In this document: piece by piece, positions 1 to 11,590 of the stretch
Numbering within the stretch: the first letter of the stretch is position 1
Layout of the letters: each line of letters opens with the position of its first letter
NCBI RefSeq assembly: GCF_001540865.1
Contig: NC_033634.1
Location: 2,060,729 to 2,124,728 of the forward strand
DNA: 64,000 nucleotides
Source: Ananas comosus
Taxonomy: Eukaryota > Streptophyta > Magnoliopsida > Poales > Bromeliaceae
Direction: 5' to 3'
Notes under the pieces: generated by a model
The model's database searches: none
What the model was told of the DNA's origin: nothing
Seen by the model: only the letters and a program-made list of their open reading frames with translations
Program-made: the position numbers and the translations under genes

Positions 1-80
1 AATGATCATGGTTTTGGATAACTCTGCCGATAAACAATCTCAGGAGCTATGAAGCTATTTTAAACATCAATAATGTACTT

Positions 81-2663
81 TTATCCGGTTAGAGGTTCGA
101 GTTGCACTTCCATAATTCCAGAAGAATTAGACTCCGGTTTAGTAGTTGCACCCTCGGGATGCAACAGATCAACTGAATCATCTTCCTCGCTGTTTCCCAG
201 CACCCAAGTGCCTCTGAAAGAGTTCCTCTCGCTTCTCCTCCTCTTGATCTCCATATATTCCAAATACAAAACCAAAACTGCACCTAGCAAAACCCACAAG
301 ATCAAGGCCCAAGTAACCTCTTTAACATTCTCACCGCCGTATCTATGCCCTAACTGCTTCATTCCACTAAAGAGTGCTACTACCCCGACGACAACAGATG
401 ACCTTCCGATTATAACATGCAAATATTCCCAAAGGATCCTTCTTGAAGATGCAACCTCTCCATTAGCTGGCCTTTTGGGACGAAAATATGCATTTAGCGG
501 CTGTGCACATGCCAATGCAATCGCGGTTACACCAAACTTAACATGCAATGAGCTAAGATAAAAACCTCGGAGTTCAGCAGCTGCGAATAGAACACCGAGT
601 AGCATAATAGCTATGCCCGAATACTGCAAGTAGACATGAATCTGAAACCACCCATCACCTTTCACATGCTTTAGATACCTCGCAGCCAATATTCCACCAG
701 GAAGTAAAAGACCCCAAGAAACAAACATCATAAACCCATGAACACCGAGAACAGGATGCAAGTCCTGTTCGGCCTCAGCTGAACCTCTCAACAACAAAAC
801 CCTCACGGGCTTACTGCTCGTAACAGAGTGCATGTTCATGTTATTCAAATTGTCATCTGACCAACGGGCCCCCATGGCCCAAATGACCTTTAAAGGAGTA
901 GTCGGATCGATAATATTTCTACATTCTATCCTTCCGCTACAAGAAGGCGATAGAGGGCGAGTAAACTCGAAGGTAATTTTGCCATTCTCCGAGCTACATC
1001 TTACGTAGGTCAGATTTTCAGAAGTCGAGTGCACATTCATCGCATCCTTCCCATCAATCCAGTAGGAATTGACACGGCCGGTACCATTACTATCTATCCA
1101 ACCCACATAAGCATAACTATTTACCATCCCGGTTCCAAAACCAATGGCAAGATAGCCGCTTTTTTTCTCACCTCGTGCGGCAATTGAAATCGAGCCATCC
1201 GATAGAGTCCAGAACAAGGAAACTTGCTGATCATCTAACACAACACTGTTATTATACATATCCGAGATACCGCCGTCGACCACCTGAACCTTCCAACCCA
1301 TCTTCTGCTCGTACAAGGAGTGGTAATAAACTTGATCGGGCGTGTTACGGTCGGGCAACCACACTAACTCTGTTGGGCTAGCCGGCACACCTTCAGACTC
1401 CGGTCCACCCGCATAGATAACTTCAGTCGCATTTCGAGACGTAGCATTGCCGCCGATAGGATCGGAGGTAATATAAAGCGCCACATCATGCCCGGCTTGA
1501 ATTGAGAATTTCACAGGCACGCCCCTCTCAACTCTCAGCAAAGGCGCTTCTTTCTTGTTTACGTAAAGAACCTTTGAAGGATTCGGGGGGTTAGGGTACC
1601 GCAAGGCCGGGCCGGAGGTCACAACGAGAGGGGTCTTTCCGTCGGCACTGATAAGATCCTGATCCTCCTTATCCTCCGCATCTAATGGGCCAACGCAATC
1701 CATTACCGGCTCGGACAAATTAAGGGTTCTGAAACCAAACGCCGTTTCTTGCGGCCCTCCGTGGTTTTGGGGAAGGTAGTACGGCCGGAGGGAATCCGGC
1801 GGCAGCATCCGTCCCAACGCCCATATCACCGTCATGTTATCGGTCTTGTTTATCGGCACATCATACTTGTCATCTACAGAGATGATGGGGCGCTCGTACC
1901 TGACGAACGAGACTCCGTCCCGGCGATGGCCGTAGATCAATTTGGTGTTGTTCACCAACCCGACGGGATCCGACCCTTCGTAGATAGTGTCGGGGCACAC
2001 GCCCTCAACCTTCCCGTCCTTATTAAGGAGGCACTCGCTGTACTGGGTAATGAAGTAGTCCTCGGCAAAGGGGAGACCTTCCTCGGTGAACCCCGTTACC
2101 GCGGCGTCGGCGTGGATCATGGAAGGGGAGGAGGATCTGGGCGCCGCCCACCCGAAGGCCATGTAGTAGTCGGATCGGACGGCGGATTCGAGGCCGATCT
2201 CGACGGAATTGGCATCGGGGTAGAGGGTCCACCGGAGGCGGTAGGTCGGGGAGAGGGCGACGCAGTTGTCGAACATGGTGGGCGCGCGGATCCGGCGGGC
2301 GGTGCCGGTGGCGTTCGAGGACGGCGCCGGCGCCGGCGCCGGCGCGAGATCCGTGTCGTTGGCGGGGGAGGGGAGGACGATGTGGCCGAAGTCGGAGGCG
2401 GTGGCGGGGTCCCAGACGGCGAGGACGGCGAGGGCGTCGAGGGAGGCGCCGGGGAGGAGGGGGACGGTGAGGTTCTCGCCGCGGAAGGTGCGGTTGAGGG
2501 GGAGGTCGGAGACGGGGGCGCCGAGGGAGAGGTTGCGGAGGTCGGCGCCCGCGGCGCCCCACCACCGCACCGCGGCGGAGCCCGCGAGCATGTCGAAGCC
2601 GCGCACGGAGAGGGAGCACCCGTCGACGACGCGGACGACGCCGCGGAGCTGGTGCTGCGCCAT
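81..2663 (-). CDS. Cytochrome b561, DM13 and DOMON domain protein (At5g54830-like)
   Basis: One open frame of 860 codons without introns. In order it shows a DM13 domain (about residues 7-97, WWGA and SDFGH motifs), a first DOMON domain (about 130-305), a linker, a second DOMON domain (about 470-600) and a C-terminal cytochrome b561 module with five to six membrane segments (about 640-825). The four heme-ligand histidines are visible in LGVHGF (~640), QIHVY (~673), SLHVK (~705) and YLHVI (~748). Family members are thought to pass electrons across the plasma membrane, with DOMON as an outer heme or sugar-binding domain; that role is family knowledge. The start at 2663 is the first in-frame ATG, but the frame stays open upstream and reads CRRNTSL and GFEAELAM, which resembles the N-terminus of the Arabidopsis protein as I recall it. 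The true start with a signal peptide is therefore missing or frame-broken. Identity is firm; the 5' end is not. Confidence 0.93.
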   Translation of the reverse strand: MAQHQLRGVVRVVDGCSLSVRGFDMLAGSAAVRWWGAAGADLRNLSLGAPVSDLPLNRTFRGENLTVPLLPGASLDALAVLAVWDPATASDFGHIVLPSPANDTDLAPAPAPAPSSNATGTARRIRAPTMFDNCVALSPTYRLRWTLYPDANSVEIGLESAVRSDYYMAFGWAAPRSSSPSMIHADAAVTGFTEEGLPFAEDYFITQYSECLLNKDGKVEGVCPDTIYEGSDPVGLVNNTKLIYGHRRDGVSFVRYERPIISVDDKYDVPINKTDNMTVIWALGRMLPPDSLRPYYLPQNHGGPQETAFGFRTLNLSEPVMDCVGPLDAEDKEDQDLISADGKTPLVVTSGPALRYPNPPNPSKVLYVNKKEAPLLRVERGVPVKFSIQAGHDVALYITSDPIGGNATSRNATEVIYAGGPESEGVPASPTELVWLPDRNTPDQVYYHSLYEQKMGWKVQVVDGGISDMYNNSVVLDDQQVSLFWTLSDGSISIAARGEKKSGYLAIGFGTGMVNSYAYVGWIDSNGTGRVNSYWIDGKDAMNVHSTSENLTYVRCSSENGKITFEFTRPLSPSCSGRIECRNIIDPTTPLKVIWAMGARWSDDNLNNMNMHSVTSSKPVRVLLLRGSAEAEQDLHPVLGVHGFMMFVSWGLLLPGGILAARYLKHVKGDGWFQIHVYLQYSGIAIMLLGVLFAAAELRGFYLSSLHVKFGVTAIALACAQPLNAYFRPKRPANGEVASSRRILWEYLHVIIGRSSVVVGVVALFSGMKQLGHRYGGENVKEVTWALILWVLLGAVLVLYLEYMEIKRRRSERNSFRGTWVLGNSEEDDSVDLLHPEGATTKPESNSSGIMEVQLEPLTG

Positions 2664-2785
2664 GGCGAGCTCCGCCTCGAACCCCGCGAGGCTCGTGTTC
2701 CTACGGCACGAGGGAGGGGAGCGGATCCGCCATGGGAGGAGCCCGATCGAGATCTGGGCGCGACTCGATCGGATCTCGCGGACGA

Positions 2786-2802
2786 GGGTTAGGGTTAGGT
2801 TT
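2786..2802 (-). promoter_or_regulatory. Telo-box-like AACCCTAA repeats in the 5' leader region
   Basis: On the minus strand this stretch reads two adjoining CTAACC-type units about 125 bases upstream of the first in-frame ATG of the DOMON/b561 gene. Telo-boxes are known near start sites of plant housekeeping genes. Function here is inferred from position only. Confidence 0.35.
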
Positions 2803-3352
2803 AAGGTTCGTGTTTCCGATAGAGAGGGTGGGTTTGTTACATTAAAAATAAAAAAAAAAAATAAATAAATCGGGAATTAGTTAAGGGGTAGAGGTTTACT
2901 GAGTTCGTACGCAAAGAGAAGGTTCGGCGAGATGATACAAAGAACATGAAGGAAATGGCAAAGTTGAAATTTATAGTCAAAAATGGAAAACGTAGCGAAT
3001 AAGCCCAAAAAAAAAAAAAGGGTGAAAAAATGCTGGTAAATATGCATGGAGGCCCCGACAATTATAGATTGTTTAGAAATGGTGCTCGTACATTTTCTTT
3101 CGATCCTTTTTTTTTTTGGTTATTATTATTTAGATTGAAATCTTTTTACTTTTAAATTTATTAAGAAATCAAATAAAATTAATGAAATAAATTAATAATT
3201 TTATCAAATTTATTAATGACTTTCTTGAATTAGTAGTTTTAAGTATTTTTTGAATAGACATTTTTGTCCAAAACAACCGTTGAATAATAATTTTGGGATT
3301 ATTCGTGGAATATCCTCAATTTCATAGCATGATCCTTTGTATGAGTTACCAG

Positions 3353-3507
3353 TAGGGATGTAATTGGATCTGTGAGAAGCAGATTAATTTATTATTATAT
3401 TTTTTTTTCGGGACGAGTTATTATTTTTCTTTATTTTTGGCGTGGCCGTAACTTAAAAAGCTCATTAAAAGAACCGGAGCTCCATCAACCCGGATCCATT
3501 TGGACTA
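3353..3507. repeat. Small hAT-like MITE, degenerate
   Basis: It begins TAGGGATGTAATTGGATC and ends GGATCCATTTGGACTA. Read in reverse, its right end matches the left end of the element at 13037-13369. The flanking 8-mers gttaccag and gttgcgag agree at 6 of 8 positions, compatible with an old 8-bp target duplication as made by hAT elements. Confidence 0.5.
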
Positions 3508-5023
3508 GTTGCGAGTGTGCAAATGGGCCAGTGTGGCCCATTAGTCTCAGGCTCGTTTTATCAATGGGCCAATTTAAAACAGTAAGAATCATCAGATCTT
3601 CCTTACCGGCCCATTATCTTTTCAGCCCATTAGAATGGGCCAGGCCATTATTTCAAGAGCCCATATTGGTCGGGCCATCGTCGTCAAAGTCATCGCCGAA
3701 CTCAACATGATACTATCTCATCTATCGTCCATCACGTGGGGAGCACAAATCTCAAAGTGACAGAAACGGTGGATAGAACAGCTTCACGTCGGAAACAATC
3801 CCTTTAAAAATGTGCAAAAACCTCTTCAAGTATAGGTTATTTGTTATCATAATTGTACACATAACAAAGGATGATTCACGCAATAATTATATAAACGCTA
3901 AGAACTGACTTGCTGAATTACCATATTCAAAAGTTTAAAGAACTAATAATATACAAAAAAAAGGAGGTTTTTATTTGGCGAATATGTGAAAATAAGCCGT
4001 ATCTAAACATAAAAATAAAGCCCAAAAGTTGGAAGAGATAAAAGAGGTTCTGTGGAATAGTACATATAAAAACAATTAACACAGCTTTATGAACATGTGC
4101 TTAGGCTTTTCTAAAAGTTTAGTGTATCATTTAGTGGTTCAGCATGGACTTGTAACTTTTTAGCTTTTAGTTTATTGAAATTTAGAAGTGATTATAGAAA
4201 AAGCATGGGCTTAAAAATTTTCTTCTTCTTCTTCTTCTTACAAAATGCTTTCCTATGTGTCTAGTACTTTATATCATATCTTGCTCCCTTAAAAAGGTCA
4301 TTTAAATTCACTTTATTTAAGCTTTTTTGCATCTTTAAGCCTATTCTTTAACTTTAAATCTTTTGGTGCCAAAATATTTGTTTCATGAAGCAAAATACTT
4401 CTGATTTGGAATCTTTGTGGAACATTTTCATTATAAGATGAGTCGCTGTTATTTTATTTTAGTATATAAGTAAAAGAATAGTTATGTATGATTATCATGT
4501 TCCCTCATTAATTTACTAATTTATCAACATTTTATTCGATTTTCTATTCTTTATGTTTCGAAAATTAATAAGTTTATATTTATAAATCTCCACTAAAGAG
4601 GGGAAAAAAAAAAGAAGAGAAAAAGGCAAAGAAGGGATAAGAAAACAAAATCATGCTTTTCTCTTGTTTGGGCCCCTCCAATCCATTCATTTGGGTTCCC
4701 TCGAAGGCAAAAATGAGGTGGTAAAAGCTACTTTTTTTATGCTTGATTATCTGAAAACTCTATTAATTTCTCTCACTTTAATTGTTTGAATGGTACGTTA
4801 ACAAAGATCAAGCACTTTTAGCTCAATCCATTTGATATGGTCCAATAAAAATGTGAATTATTTTTTATTCAACTAATAGGGTTGAGAATTTCATGCCGCG
4901 TCTTATTACCGATGCGCATAAAGCTATAAAATCTAATTAGCATAAATTTAAGAGAAATACTACTCATACGCTTTATTTACAAATATTATGCATGTAGCAT
5001 TTTTCTAAATTTAATATATTAAC

Positions 5024-5026
<3 letters not shown>

Positions 5027-5057
<31 letters not shown>
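5027..5057. repeat. (GA)n microsatellite
   Basis: About fifteen uninterrupted GA units in an AT-rich intergenic stretch. Confidence 0.95.
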
Positions 5058-5059
<2 letters not shown>

Positions 5060-6217
5060 GAATCATGTAGTGGCACCTCAACACAATCTATTTAATAAGT
5101 TGATTAAATGTGTCATGTGGTAGTACATGTTTTAATGAGGCTACATGCACTCTTGCTTTTAAATAGCATTAATTGATGTTCTAGGGCTCATGATGATGTT
5201 ACTTTAGTTTGAACCATTTTTTAATAAAATATGTTACTGGAATGCAAATTAAATTATAGAAAAGAAAAGTTTGCAATATGGTCTATTGGAAAAAGATATA
5301 ATTGTATTAATCTCTTTGATATCAGATTCATTCAGAAATTGAACTAACATATTAGTGAATGGTGGAGAATCAACATTAAATATGTAAGAAAAAGGAAAAG
5401 GGAAAATAAAAGGACAAAGTTCTCTTTTTCATGACCTAATTAGGATCATCATCACATGAGGTGTTAGCTATAATATTGGTACCAATATCTAGCTAGTTGT
5501 TCCAACTAAGCAAATGAGGATTCCACCTAAACTTTATAAACTCTCTCAATGATTATTATTTGATAAAAAAAAAAGGAACTATTCCTAGTACGCAGATACA
5601 TTTCAAATTTTTAAAAGAGATTAGTATTTAATTATGGCATCTTCTCATGGTTTACTACTTCCCAAGATCAAATTGAGTCTTTTGGTAGTTTTTTTTTCTT
5701 AATTAATTTAGTTCCAAAGAAGATGTATGAGTAATTTAAATGAATGTGATTAATTAGCAGTAGCTGTAGTAGAAACTTCATATTAAATTTCAAAATTCAA
5801 AAGAGTGAAAGAAATTTGAAAAGGAACCTTAATTAATGTGCCACTTTATTATCCCAATGCTAAGTTATTAAAAAGGTAGTAAAAAAATATGTTCTTATTG
5901 TTCGCTTAAAGGCGTCAATATCCTACCCTGTAGCGAGTGACCGGATTGAACCGAATTATGTTCGAAGTTGCATGAGACTAGTTGAATCAAATTACAATCG
6001 AGAGCCGTAAACATTATACTTATACGTTTTAAGTGAATGAGTTGCATTTTTCTAACAACTCGAGCTATTAAGATTAAAGGTTGGCGCCAACGATCGAACA
6101 CTTAGTTTCAACATCATTCAAATAGGGAATATTATTCCAATCTTATTATTGTTTTTTTTTGGACCTGTGCTCAAATTTTAGCTACCAAATACGAAGAAAA
6201 ATAGTTAATATATTCAA

Positions 6218-6845
6218 GGCTAAATTACAGAAAACTCCCTTGTAATAATCTACTTTTTCACTTTCCCTTCATAACATTTAAAAACCTACACTTTGCCCTC
6301 CTGTAAAATAAAAAATGTGCACTTCACCCCCTACCGTTAGGGTTTAGTTAAAAAATATATTTTTATGCCGAAAATACCCCTCCGCCATCTCCCTGTTGCT
6401 TCGCCTCCCTCCGGCTCGCCACCTCGCCGCCTCCTCGCCACCTCGCCGTCCTTCACTGCCTCGCCCTCACCCACATCCCCTTCGTCGTCCTCCGCCGCCT
6501 CGCCTTCGCCTTCTTTGCCCTTCTCCTACTATCGCCCACCTCGGTTTCTCATACTGTCGCCGAAATCGAGGGCGGCGAGGGTGCAGGAGGAGAACGGGAG
6601 CAGGCGGAGAAGGAAATGGAAAAAAATCGCGGCCGATTGAGGTGGGAATCGCGGCCGAACGAAGGGGCGGCTGAGGAAGATGGAGAAAAGACGACAATGG
6701 CGAGGGGCAAAATGGTCATTTTACACATCGTAACCCTCCTGTGAATATTTTTCATTTTACAGGGGGGCAAAGTGTAGGTTTTTAAATGTTAGGGGAGGAA
6801 AGTGAAAAAATGGGTTATTACAAGGGGGTTTTCTGTAATTTAGCC
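6218..6845. mobile_element. Mutator-type MITE with 9-bp target duplication and GC-rich interior
   Basis: The element starts GGCTAAATTACAGAAAA and ends with the inverted version TTTTCTGTAATTTAGCC. It is flanked on both sides by the identical 9-mer tatattcaa (6209-6217 and 6846-6854), the duplication size of Mutator-like elements. The terminal inverted repeats run over 100 bp and are AT-rich. The middle (about 6370-6720) is GC-rich and made of simple CGCC/TCGCC-like repeats. Relatives with the same ends lie at 30421-30800 and 36858-37339. Short open frames inside are low complexity and not called as genes. Confidence 0.85.
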
Positions 6846-8204
6846 TATATTCAAATATATAGCTTGATATTGTACAAACAAATTTACTCTCAAAAGATGA
6901 ACATGGCCTAATTCCTTTCTTCTATTGTGTTTTTTTTTTTTAAATGACCTTCCCACATCATAGAAACTCAAGAAAGCTTAAATTATGTTTTTGTGGGTAC
7001 ATTAGAAAAATAATTTAAGTGTTCAAAAGTCCAAGAAGGTTATCTCCAACATTATAATTCCTATACCAAAAAAGAAAAAAAAAAGTTAGGTCAATTCAAA
7101 ATGCATCAAACATTCACCAACCACCAATCCACTGACATAATTAAGTGCATTGGGTTTTACCATCATGAATGTCTCCACCAAACCAATTTTAAACACAAAC
7201 ACATTATAATATAAATAAATTAGGAAACTCTACTTTTTAGATATTATTACAGCATAGTCTCTAGAATAGTGCTTCAACAACAGAGTTTCAATTCATTATA
7301 TTAAGATCCAATTTCAATTTTTTTTGTGGGACTAATAAGAAAAGAATCTAAACCTGCCCCAGTTGAGGGTGATTATTAGTTATAATTTGCCATTGGAATA
7401 ATGATGTGCATCAGTGTGCATCACAGCATCAGCAAGATAGAGAAATTAGAAATAAAGTAAAAAAGTGTTTAAATGGTTAATTAGTTGGCATTGCTTTGGT
7501 TGGTGTCATCTTGGGTCAACAATAACAGCTAATCATTAAGCAGCTAAGTCATAATAATTAGGAGGAAACTCTGGAAACAGTAGTAAGCGACTTTCATAAG
7601 CTAAAGTACAAAACAAGTTGCATGGATTAAGGAGAAACCATTGAATAATAATCCTTAGTTTACGCAAAGCGGCGCGGGATTAGTTATATGGACCTGTGAC
7701 TCTGATATAATTAATCAAACCATGGTTAAAGTTTCTTTGACATTTTTATGAGAAAATTAAAGGGAAAATAATAAGGTTCTGAGTTAAGATGAGACCTTTT
7801 CAGAAGTTTGAAGAAGCAAGTGGAATTAACCTAATCCATAAAAGGCTTTTTTTTTTTTTTTTTTTTTTTTGTTAGGAGCCAATTTGAAGAGTTATCCTTG
7901 CAGAATCTAACTTATATATTGCTATTACAAGTTATTCACCCTAAATTTTGAGCAGAAAATACAAAAAAAAGAAGAAATTAATAGATTAAGAACACACTCA
8001 AGCTTCAGAAGAACTCAAACACACAAAAGAATGGAAACAGCATTGTATCAAAAAAGAGAGTAGTGAAAACAAGCAATTTAGTGGGAAAATCAAACACAAC
8101 TCTATATATCATTTTGATCAGAAACTCACAAAAACAAAGGACATAGTTCTCTTTAATTCATCAAAAGTGGCTCACTCAAATAACCCACTGTACACATCCT
8201 TTCA

Positions 8205-10760
8205 TCAAACACTTGGCTCGATATCCTTCAGGAGCCCGACGATCTGCTGCATCGCCGGCCTCTTCGAAGGCGAATCCGCGGTACAGAGATAGGCGATCCG
8301 CAGCGCCTCCTCGATCTCCTTCTCCGACGCCGTTTCCCGTATCTTCGGGTCGATTATACTCGACCCCTCGTTCCTCTTCACCATTGCTCGAGCCCAGCTC
8401 GCCAAACTAGTCCCTTTGTCGCCATACTCATCCCCCAAAGGCTTCTTCCCTGTTATAAGCTCGAAAAGCACTACTCCGAAGCCGTACACGTCCGATTTAG
8501 TGGTCGCGGCCGAGTTCTCCGAGTCGGAGAACTCGGGAGGAGAATACCCGGGTAACCCTTGAGAGAAGTCGCTTTCCAAGTTAGTCCCTGCGATCTTCGA
8601 CAACCCGAAATCGGCTAACCTGGGCTCCATTGACGAGTCGAAGTAAATGCTGCTCGCCTTCACATCCCTGTGAACTATTTGAGGGATACATGCATGATGC
8701 AAAAAAGCCAATGCCCGAGCCGCTCCCAGCGCGATCTTGTGCCTAAACCTCCATGTTGCGATTCCTTCCTGCGTGATGCCGTGTACTTCCCCGTTGTTAT
8801 CTTCCCAAGTGTCGGTGCTCCAGTCCTCGGTCGTTTGATTGCCTAACGGCAAGTCATGCAACAAGTTCTGTAAATTTCCATTCTCCATATATTCGTATAT
8901 TGCAATCCTTTGATCTCCAGCGAGACAATAGCCGGTTAAAGGAACTAAATTTGGGTGCTTGATTCGGCCAAGCCGCTCGAGCTCCCTTGCGGCTTCCTCA
9001 TCGGTTAACGCCGATCCGTGAACTAACACCTTCACTGCTACCTGAACCCCGCCGGGTAGAAACCCTCGGTAAACCGGACCGAACCGCCCTTCAGCTAATA
9101 AAGTTCCCCTATCAAAGTGAGAAGTCGCATTTAAGAGGTCCGCGAAGGTAAAGTTCGACAACGGCTTCTCAAATATAACCACGGGGACTGATGTCGCAAC
9201 CTTAACATCTGCGACCCAAGTCGTGGAATCAGTTTGAAAGGAAAACGGGCCGGAGATGTTTTGATCTTCGTTGTAGGATAGTTGCTTAACCGACAATGAT
9301 CTTCTTTTCTTTCTGTATCCAAGCGCAAGGCAAACTAGACTGACTATCAAGAAGAACACCGACAGGGCGATGGCGAGCGCGAGAGCGAACCCTCTGCGTT
9401 TCGCTTCTTTTCTTCGAATGTGATTCGGGTTTACTGCAATCGGGCAATCACTCCGAGATCCGATGAATGAAGAGCTATATGATTGGGGTGACAACTGGGA
9501 AGCACAAAAAGTGAGATTGTTGTAGGAAAAGTTGAATCTTTCCATGTTAGGTAGCTTCTGCTGAAGGGATGGAGGGATATTGCCGGTGAGATTGTTCACC
9601 GAAAGGTCGAGAATTTGGAGGTTTTCGGCACTCAAATCGGGAATTTGCCCAGAAATATGGTTTTGCGACAGGTCCAACGTCTTCAATCGAACCAATTGAG
9701 AGAATTCAGGCGGAATCCGGCCGCTGAGGCTGGTTTTCGACAGGTTAAGGTATTCCAACCCGGAGAGTTGTTCTAAATGAGGGAAATTGTTGGCAGAGAA
9801 TCTATTGAATGCAAGATTAATATGCTTAAGCGACGGTATATGGCCCAAATCGTCGAAGAACTCCCCGCTGAGTTCATTCATCGACAAATCGAGATAAACC
9901 AACGAAGAGCCATTGAAGCTAGAGCTGAGATTTACCTGCAAAATGTGGCCTTGGAACTGATTATTGCTCAAGTCTATGACCTGCAGATTCTTCAGAAAAC
10001 CCCCAAGGATCGATCCGTGGAGAAGATTACCCGAAAGATTGAGATAAGTTAGCGAATTAAGCCCCGACAAAGCGGGCAAACTCCCATTGATCCTATTCCC
10101 TGCAAGGTTCAACTCCTCAAGAGATTGCATACTATTCCCAAAATCATCAGGGAGAGTACCATAGAGTAAATTGCCCGAGAAATCGACGGAAACCAGAGAT
10201 TTGGAGCGGAGGATGGCGTCGGGGATTTCGCCTTCGAATCGATTGCTGCTGAGGTTTAAAAGGGCCAAATTTGAAATGGAGCTCAATGCAGTAGGGATCT
10301 CACCAAAGAAGGCATTGTGGGAAAGGTCCAAGCTTTCCAACTTGCCGAAGTCGCCGACGTTGTTGGGGAGGGAGTCATTGACGCGGTTGAAGGAGAGGTT
10401 GAGGCTCCTCAGGGAGCTCCCCATCTCCCATATATCCGCGGAGAGCGCGGTGACGTCGTTGTCGCTGAGGTCGAGGTGCTCGAGCTTTGTGAGCTTAGCA
10501 ATGGTGTTCTCCGGGATCGGGCCCGAGAGCCGGAGCCCCGAGGCGCGCAAGGCGAGGACTTTATCCATCTGGGCATCGCACGAGACCCACCCCCATGAGC
10601 ATACATGAAGAGAGGAGCCATTGGAGGAGGTGGGGACGACCCCGCCCATCTTGGAGACAAAGTGGGAGACGAAGAACGCGTCGGTGTTGGGTTCCTGGCA
10701 CGCGAGGTGTTCGACCAAAAGCACGAGGGAGAGGAAGCAGAGGAGAGAGGCGAAACCCAT
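8205..10760 (-). CDS. LRR receptor-like protein kinase (At2g24230 type)
   Basis: A single-exon gene of 851 codons. A signal peptide (residues 1-21, ending HLAC) is followed by an LRR N-cap with CSWGWVSC, then about a dozen leucine-rich repeats to about residue 430. One membrane segment lies near 454-477 with a basic stop-transfer KKRR, and a kinase domain spans about 541-845. The ATP lysine is in VAVKVLV (~575), the catalytic loop in HRDVK (~698) and DFG near 716. Two positions are unusual: the loop reads HRDVKASS, so the usual metal-binding Asn is Ser, and the glycine loop reads LAEGRFG, lacking the first Gly. As I recall, the Arabidopsis relative has the same Ser, so it looks like a family trait. 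It probably sits in the plasma membrane and may signal with weak or no catalytic activity (inference). The ligand is unknown. The start ATG directly precedes the signal peptide. Confidence 0.94.
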   Translation of the reverse strand: MGFASLLCFLSLVLLVEHLACQEPNTDAFFVSHFVSKMGGVVPTSSNGSSLHVCSWGWVSCDAQMDKVLALRASGLRLSGPIPENTIAKLTKLEHLDLSDNDVTALSADIWEMGSSLRSLNLSFNRVNDSLPNNVGDFGKLESLDLSHNAFFGEIPTALSSISNLALLNLSSNRFEGEIPDAILRSKSLVSVDFSGNLLYGTLPDDFGNSMQSLEELNLAGNRINGSLPALSGLNSLTYLNLSGNLLHGSILGGFLKNLQVIDLSNNQFQGHILQVNLSSSFNGSSLVYLDLSMNELSGEFFDDLGHIPSLKHINLAFNRFSANNFPHLEQLSGLEYLNLSKTSLSGRIPPEFSQLVRLKTLDLSQNHISGQIPDLSAENLQILDLSVNNLTGNIPPSLQQKLPNMERFNFSYNNLTFCASQLSPQSYSSSFIGSRSDCPIAVNPNHIRRKEAKRRGFALALAIALSVFFLIVSLVCLALGYRKKRRSLSVKQLSYNEDQNISGPFSFQTDSTTWVADVKVATSVPVVIFEKPLSNFTFADLLNATSHFDRGTLLAEGRFGPVYRGFLPGGVQVAVKVLVHGSALTDEEAARELERLGRIKHPNLVPLTGYCLAGDQRIAIYEYMENGNLQNLLHDLPLGNQTTEDWSTDTWEDNNGEVHGITQEGIATWRFRHKIALGAARALAFLHHACIPQIVHRDVKASSIYFDSSMEPRLADFGLSKIAGTNLESDFSQGLPGYSPPEFSDSENSAATTKSDVYGFGVVLFELITGKKPLGDEYGDKGTSLASWARAMVKRNEGSSIIDPKIRETASEKEIEEALRIAYLCTADSPSKRPAMQQIVGLLKDIEPSV

Positions 10761-11036
10761 TTGGGTGGGTGCAGGGGTTAGAGGTAGAAGAAGAGGAAAT
10801 GGGTTGAGATCATGGAGAAAGGTGGGGCTGTTGGCCCTCTTCTCGTTCCCGAGCTCGCATTGTCGTCCTCACAAAGACGCCATTTTTGAGGTCATGTGCG
10901 TGAGGGAGGTGGGGGGTGGGGAAAGGTGGGATTTTTAAGCTCTATTTTTTTTAGGGGAAGAACGTGAATGGGGATTGTCTCGTTTCGGTGGATCATGCGC
11001 GACAGCAAGGATAAGGCAAGTTGGAGTCTTTGTGAC

Positions 11037-11037
<1 letters not shown>

Positions 11038-11077
<40 letters not shown>

Positions 11078-11113
11078 GNAGGAGGAGGAGGTGGTGGTGG
11101 TGGTGGTGGTGGA
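11038..11113. repeat. (GA)n / (GGA)n / (GGT)n compound microsatellite with an N
   Basis: About eighteen GA units, then a single undetermined base at 11079, then GGA and GGT triplets. It lies about 280-350 bases upstream of the kinase ATG, so it probably falls in its CT-rich 5' leader or promoter as read on the minus strand. Confidence 0.9.
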
Positions 11114-11423
11114 GTTGATAAAAATCATAAATGGGAGGTAGGAGGAGGTGGAAATAAATGAGGGGGATTAAATGGTAAATTTATTGCTCTACGGTTGAAA
11201 AATGGAAATTGTGTCGCTCGATTTCGATGCAAACACCTGCGTCGTCGCCTCCCCCCACCCCCCCACTCCTCTCCCTGTGAACTCAAAAATTGTCCCATTT
11301 CACTCGCGCGATAAAATTTTGCGTGGACCCGGCCAACCGCGCCACCCGTGGACCGCATTTGGTCCCTACATCATGTATTAACTGTATTTCCCCTCCAATT
11401 TGTAACCCATAAATAATTTATTT

Positions 11424-11590
11424 GGACCGACTGTCTCTAGAGCAAGTATCAAAAGATTTGATGGTTGATATTTAAAATCCCAAGTTCGAATCCTCATTAA
11501 TTCACATTTTCAGCTAAGTTTATTTCTAAATAAAATAAACGAAGTGGATAGCGTGCTACCTCTTTCTCAAATAATAATAATAATAATAAT
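11424..11590 (+). mobile_element. tRNA-derived SINE, copy 1
   Basis: It starts GACCGACTGTCTCTAGAG and contains a pol III B-box GTTCGAATCC. The 3' body AGCTAAGTTTATTTC leads to GATAGCGTGCTACC and an A-rich (ATA)n tail. The 12-mer aataatttattt flanks it on both sides (11412-11423, 11591-11602), a target duplication typical of LINE-mobilised SINEs. Confidence 0.85.

Larger units (their letters stand above)
2871..8204. other. Intergenic region, no gene recognised
   Basis: Between the 5' end of the DOMON gene and the 3' end of the receptor kinase I see only AT-rich DNA. It holds one small hAT-like MITE (3353-3507), a GA microsatellite (5027-5057), one Mutator-type MITE with a GC-rich middle (6218-6845) and a poly-T run (7848-7870). 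None of the short open frames carries a recognisable domain. Confidence 0.7.

Noticed and set aside
1749..2792. Long plus-strand frame (347 codons) opposite the DOMON gene
   Set aside because: It is antisense to the conserved DM13/DOMON coding sequence and its product is a Gly/Glu/Arg-rich shadow of GC-rich codons.
2786..2802. Telomere or interstitial telomeric repeat
   Set aside because: Only two TTAGGG-like units lie in a gene leader; a telo-box motif is the better reading.
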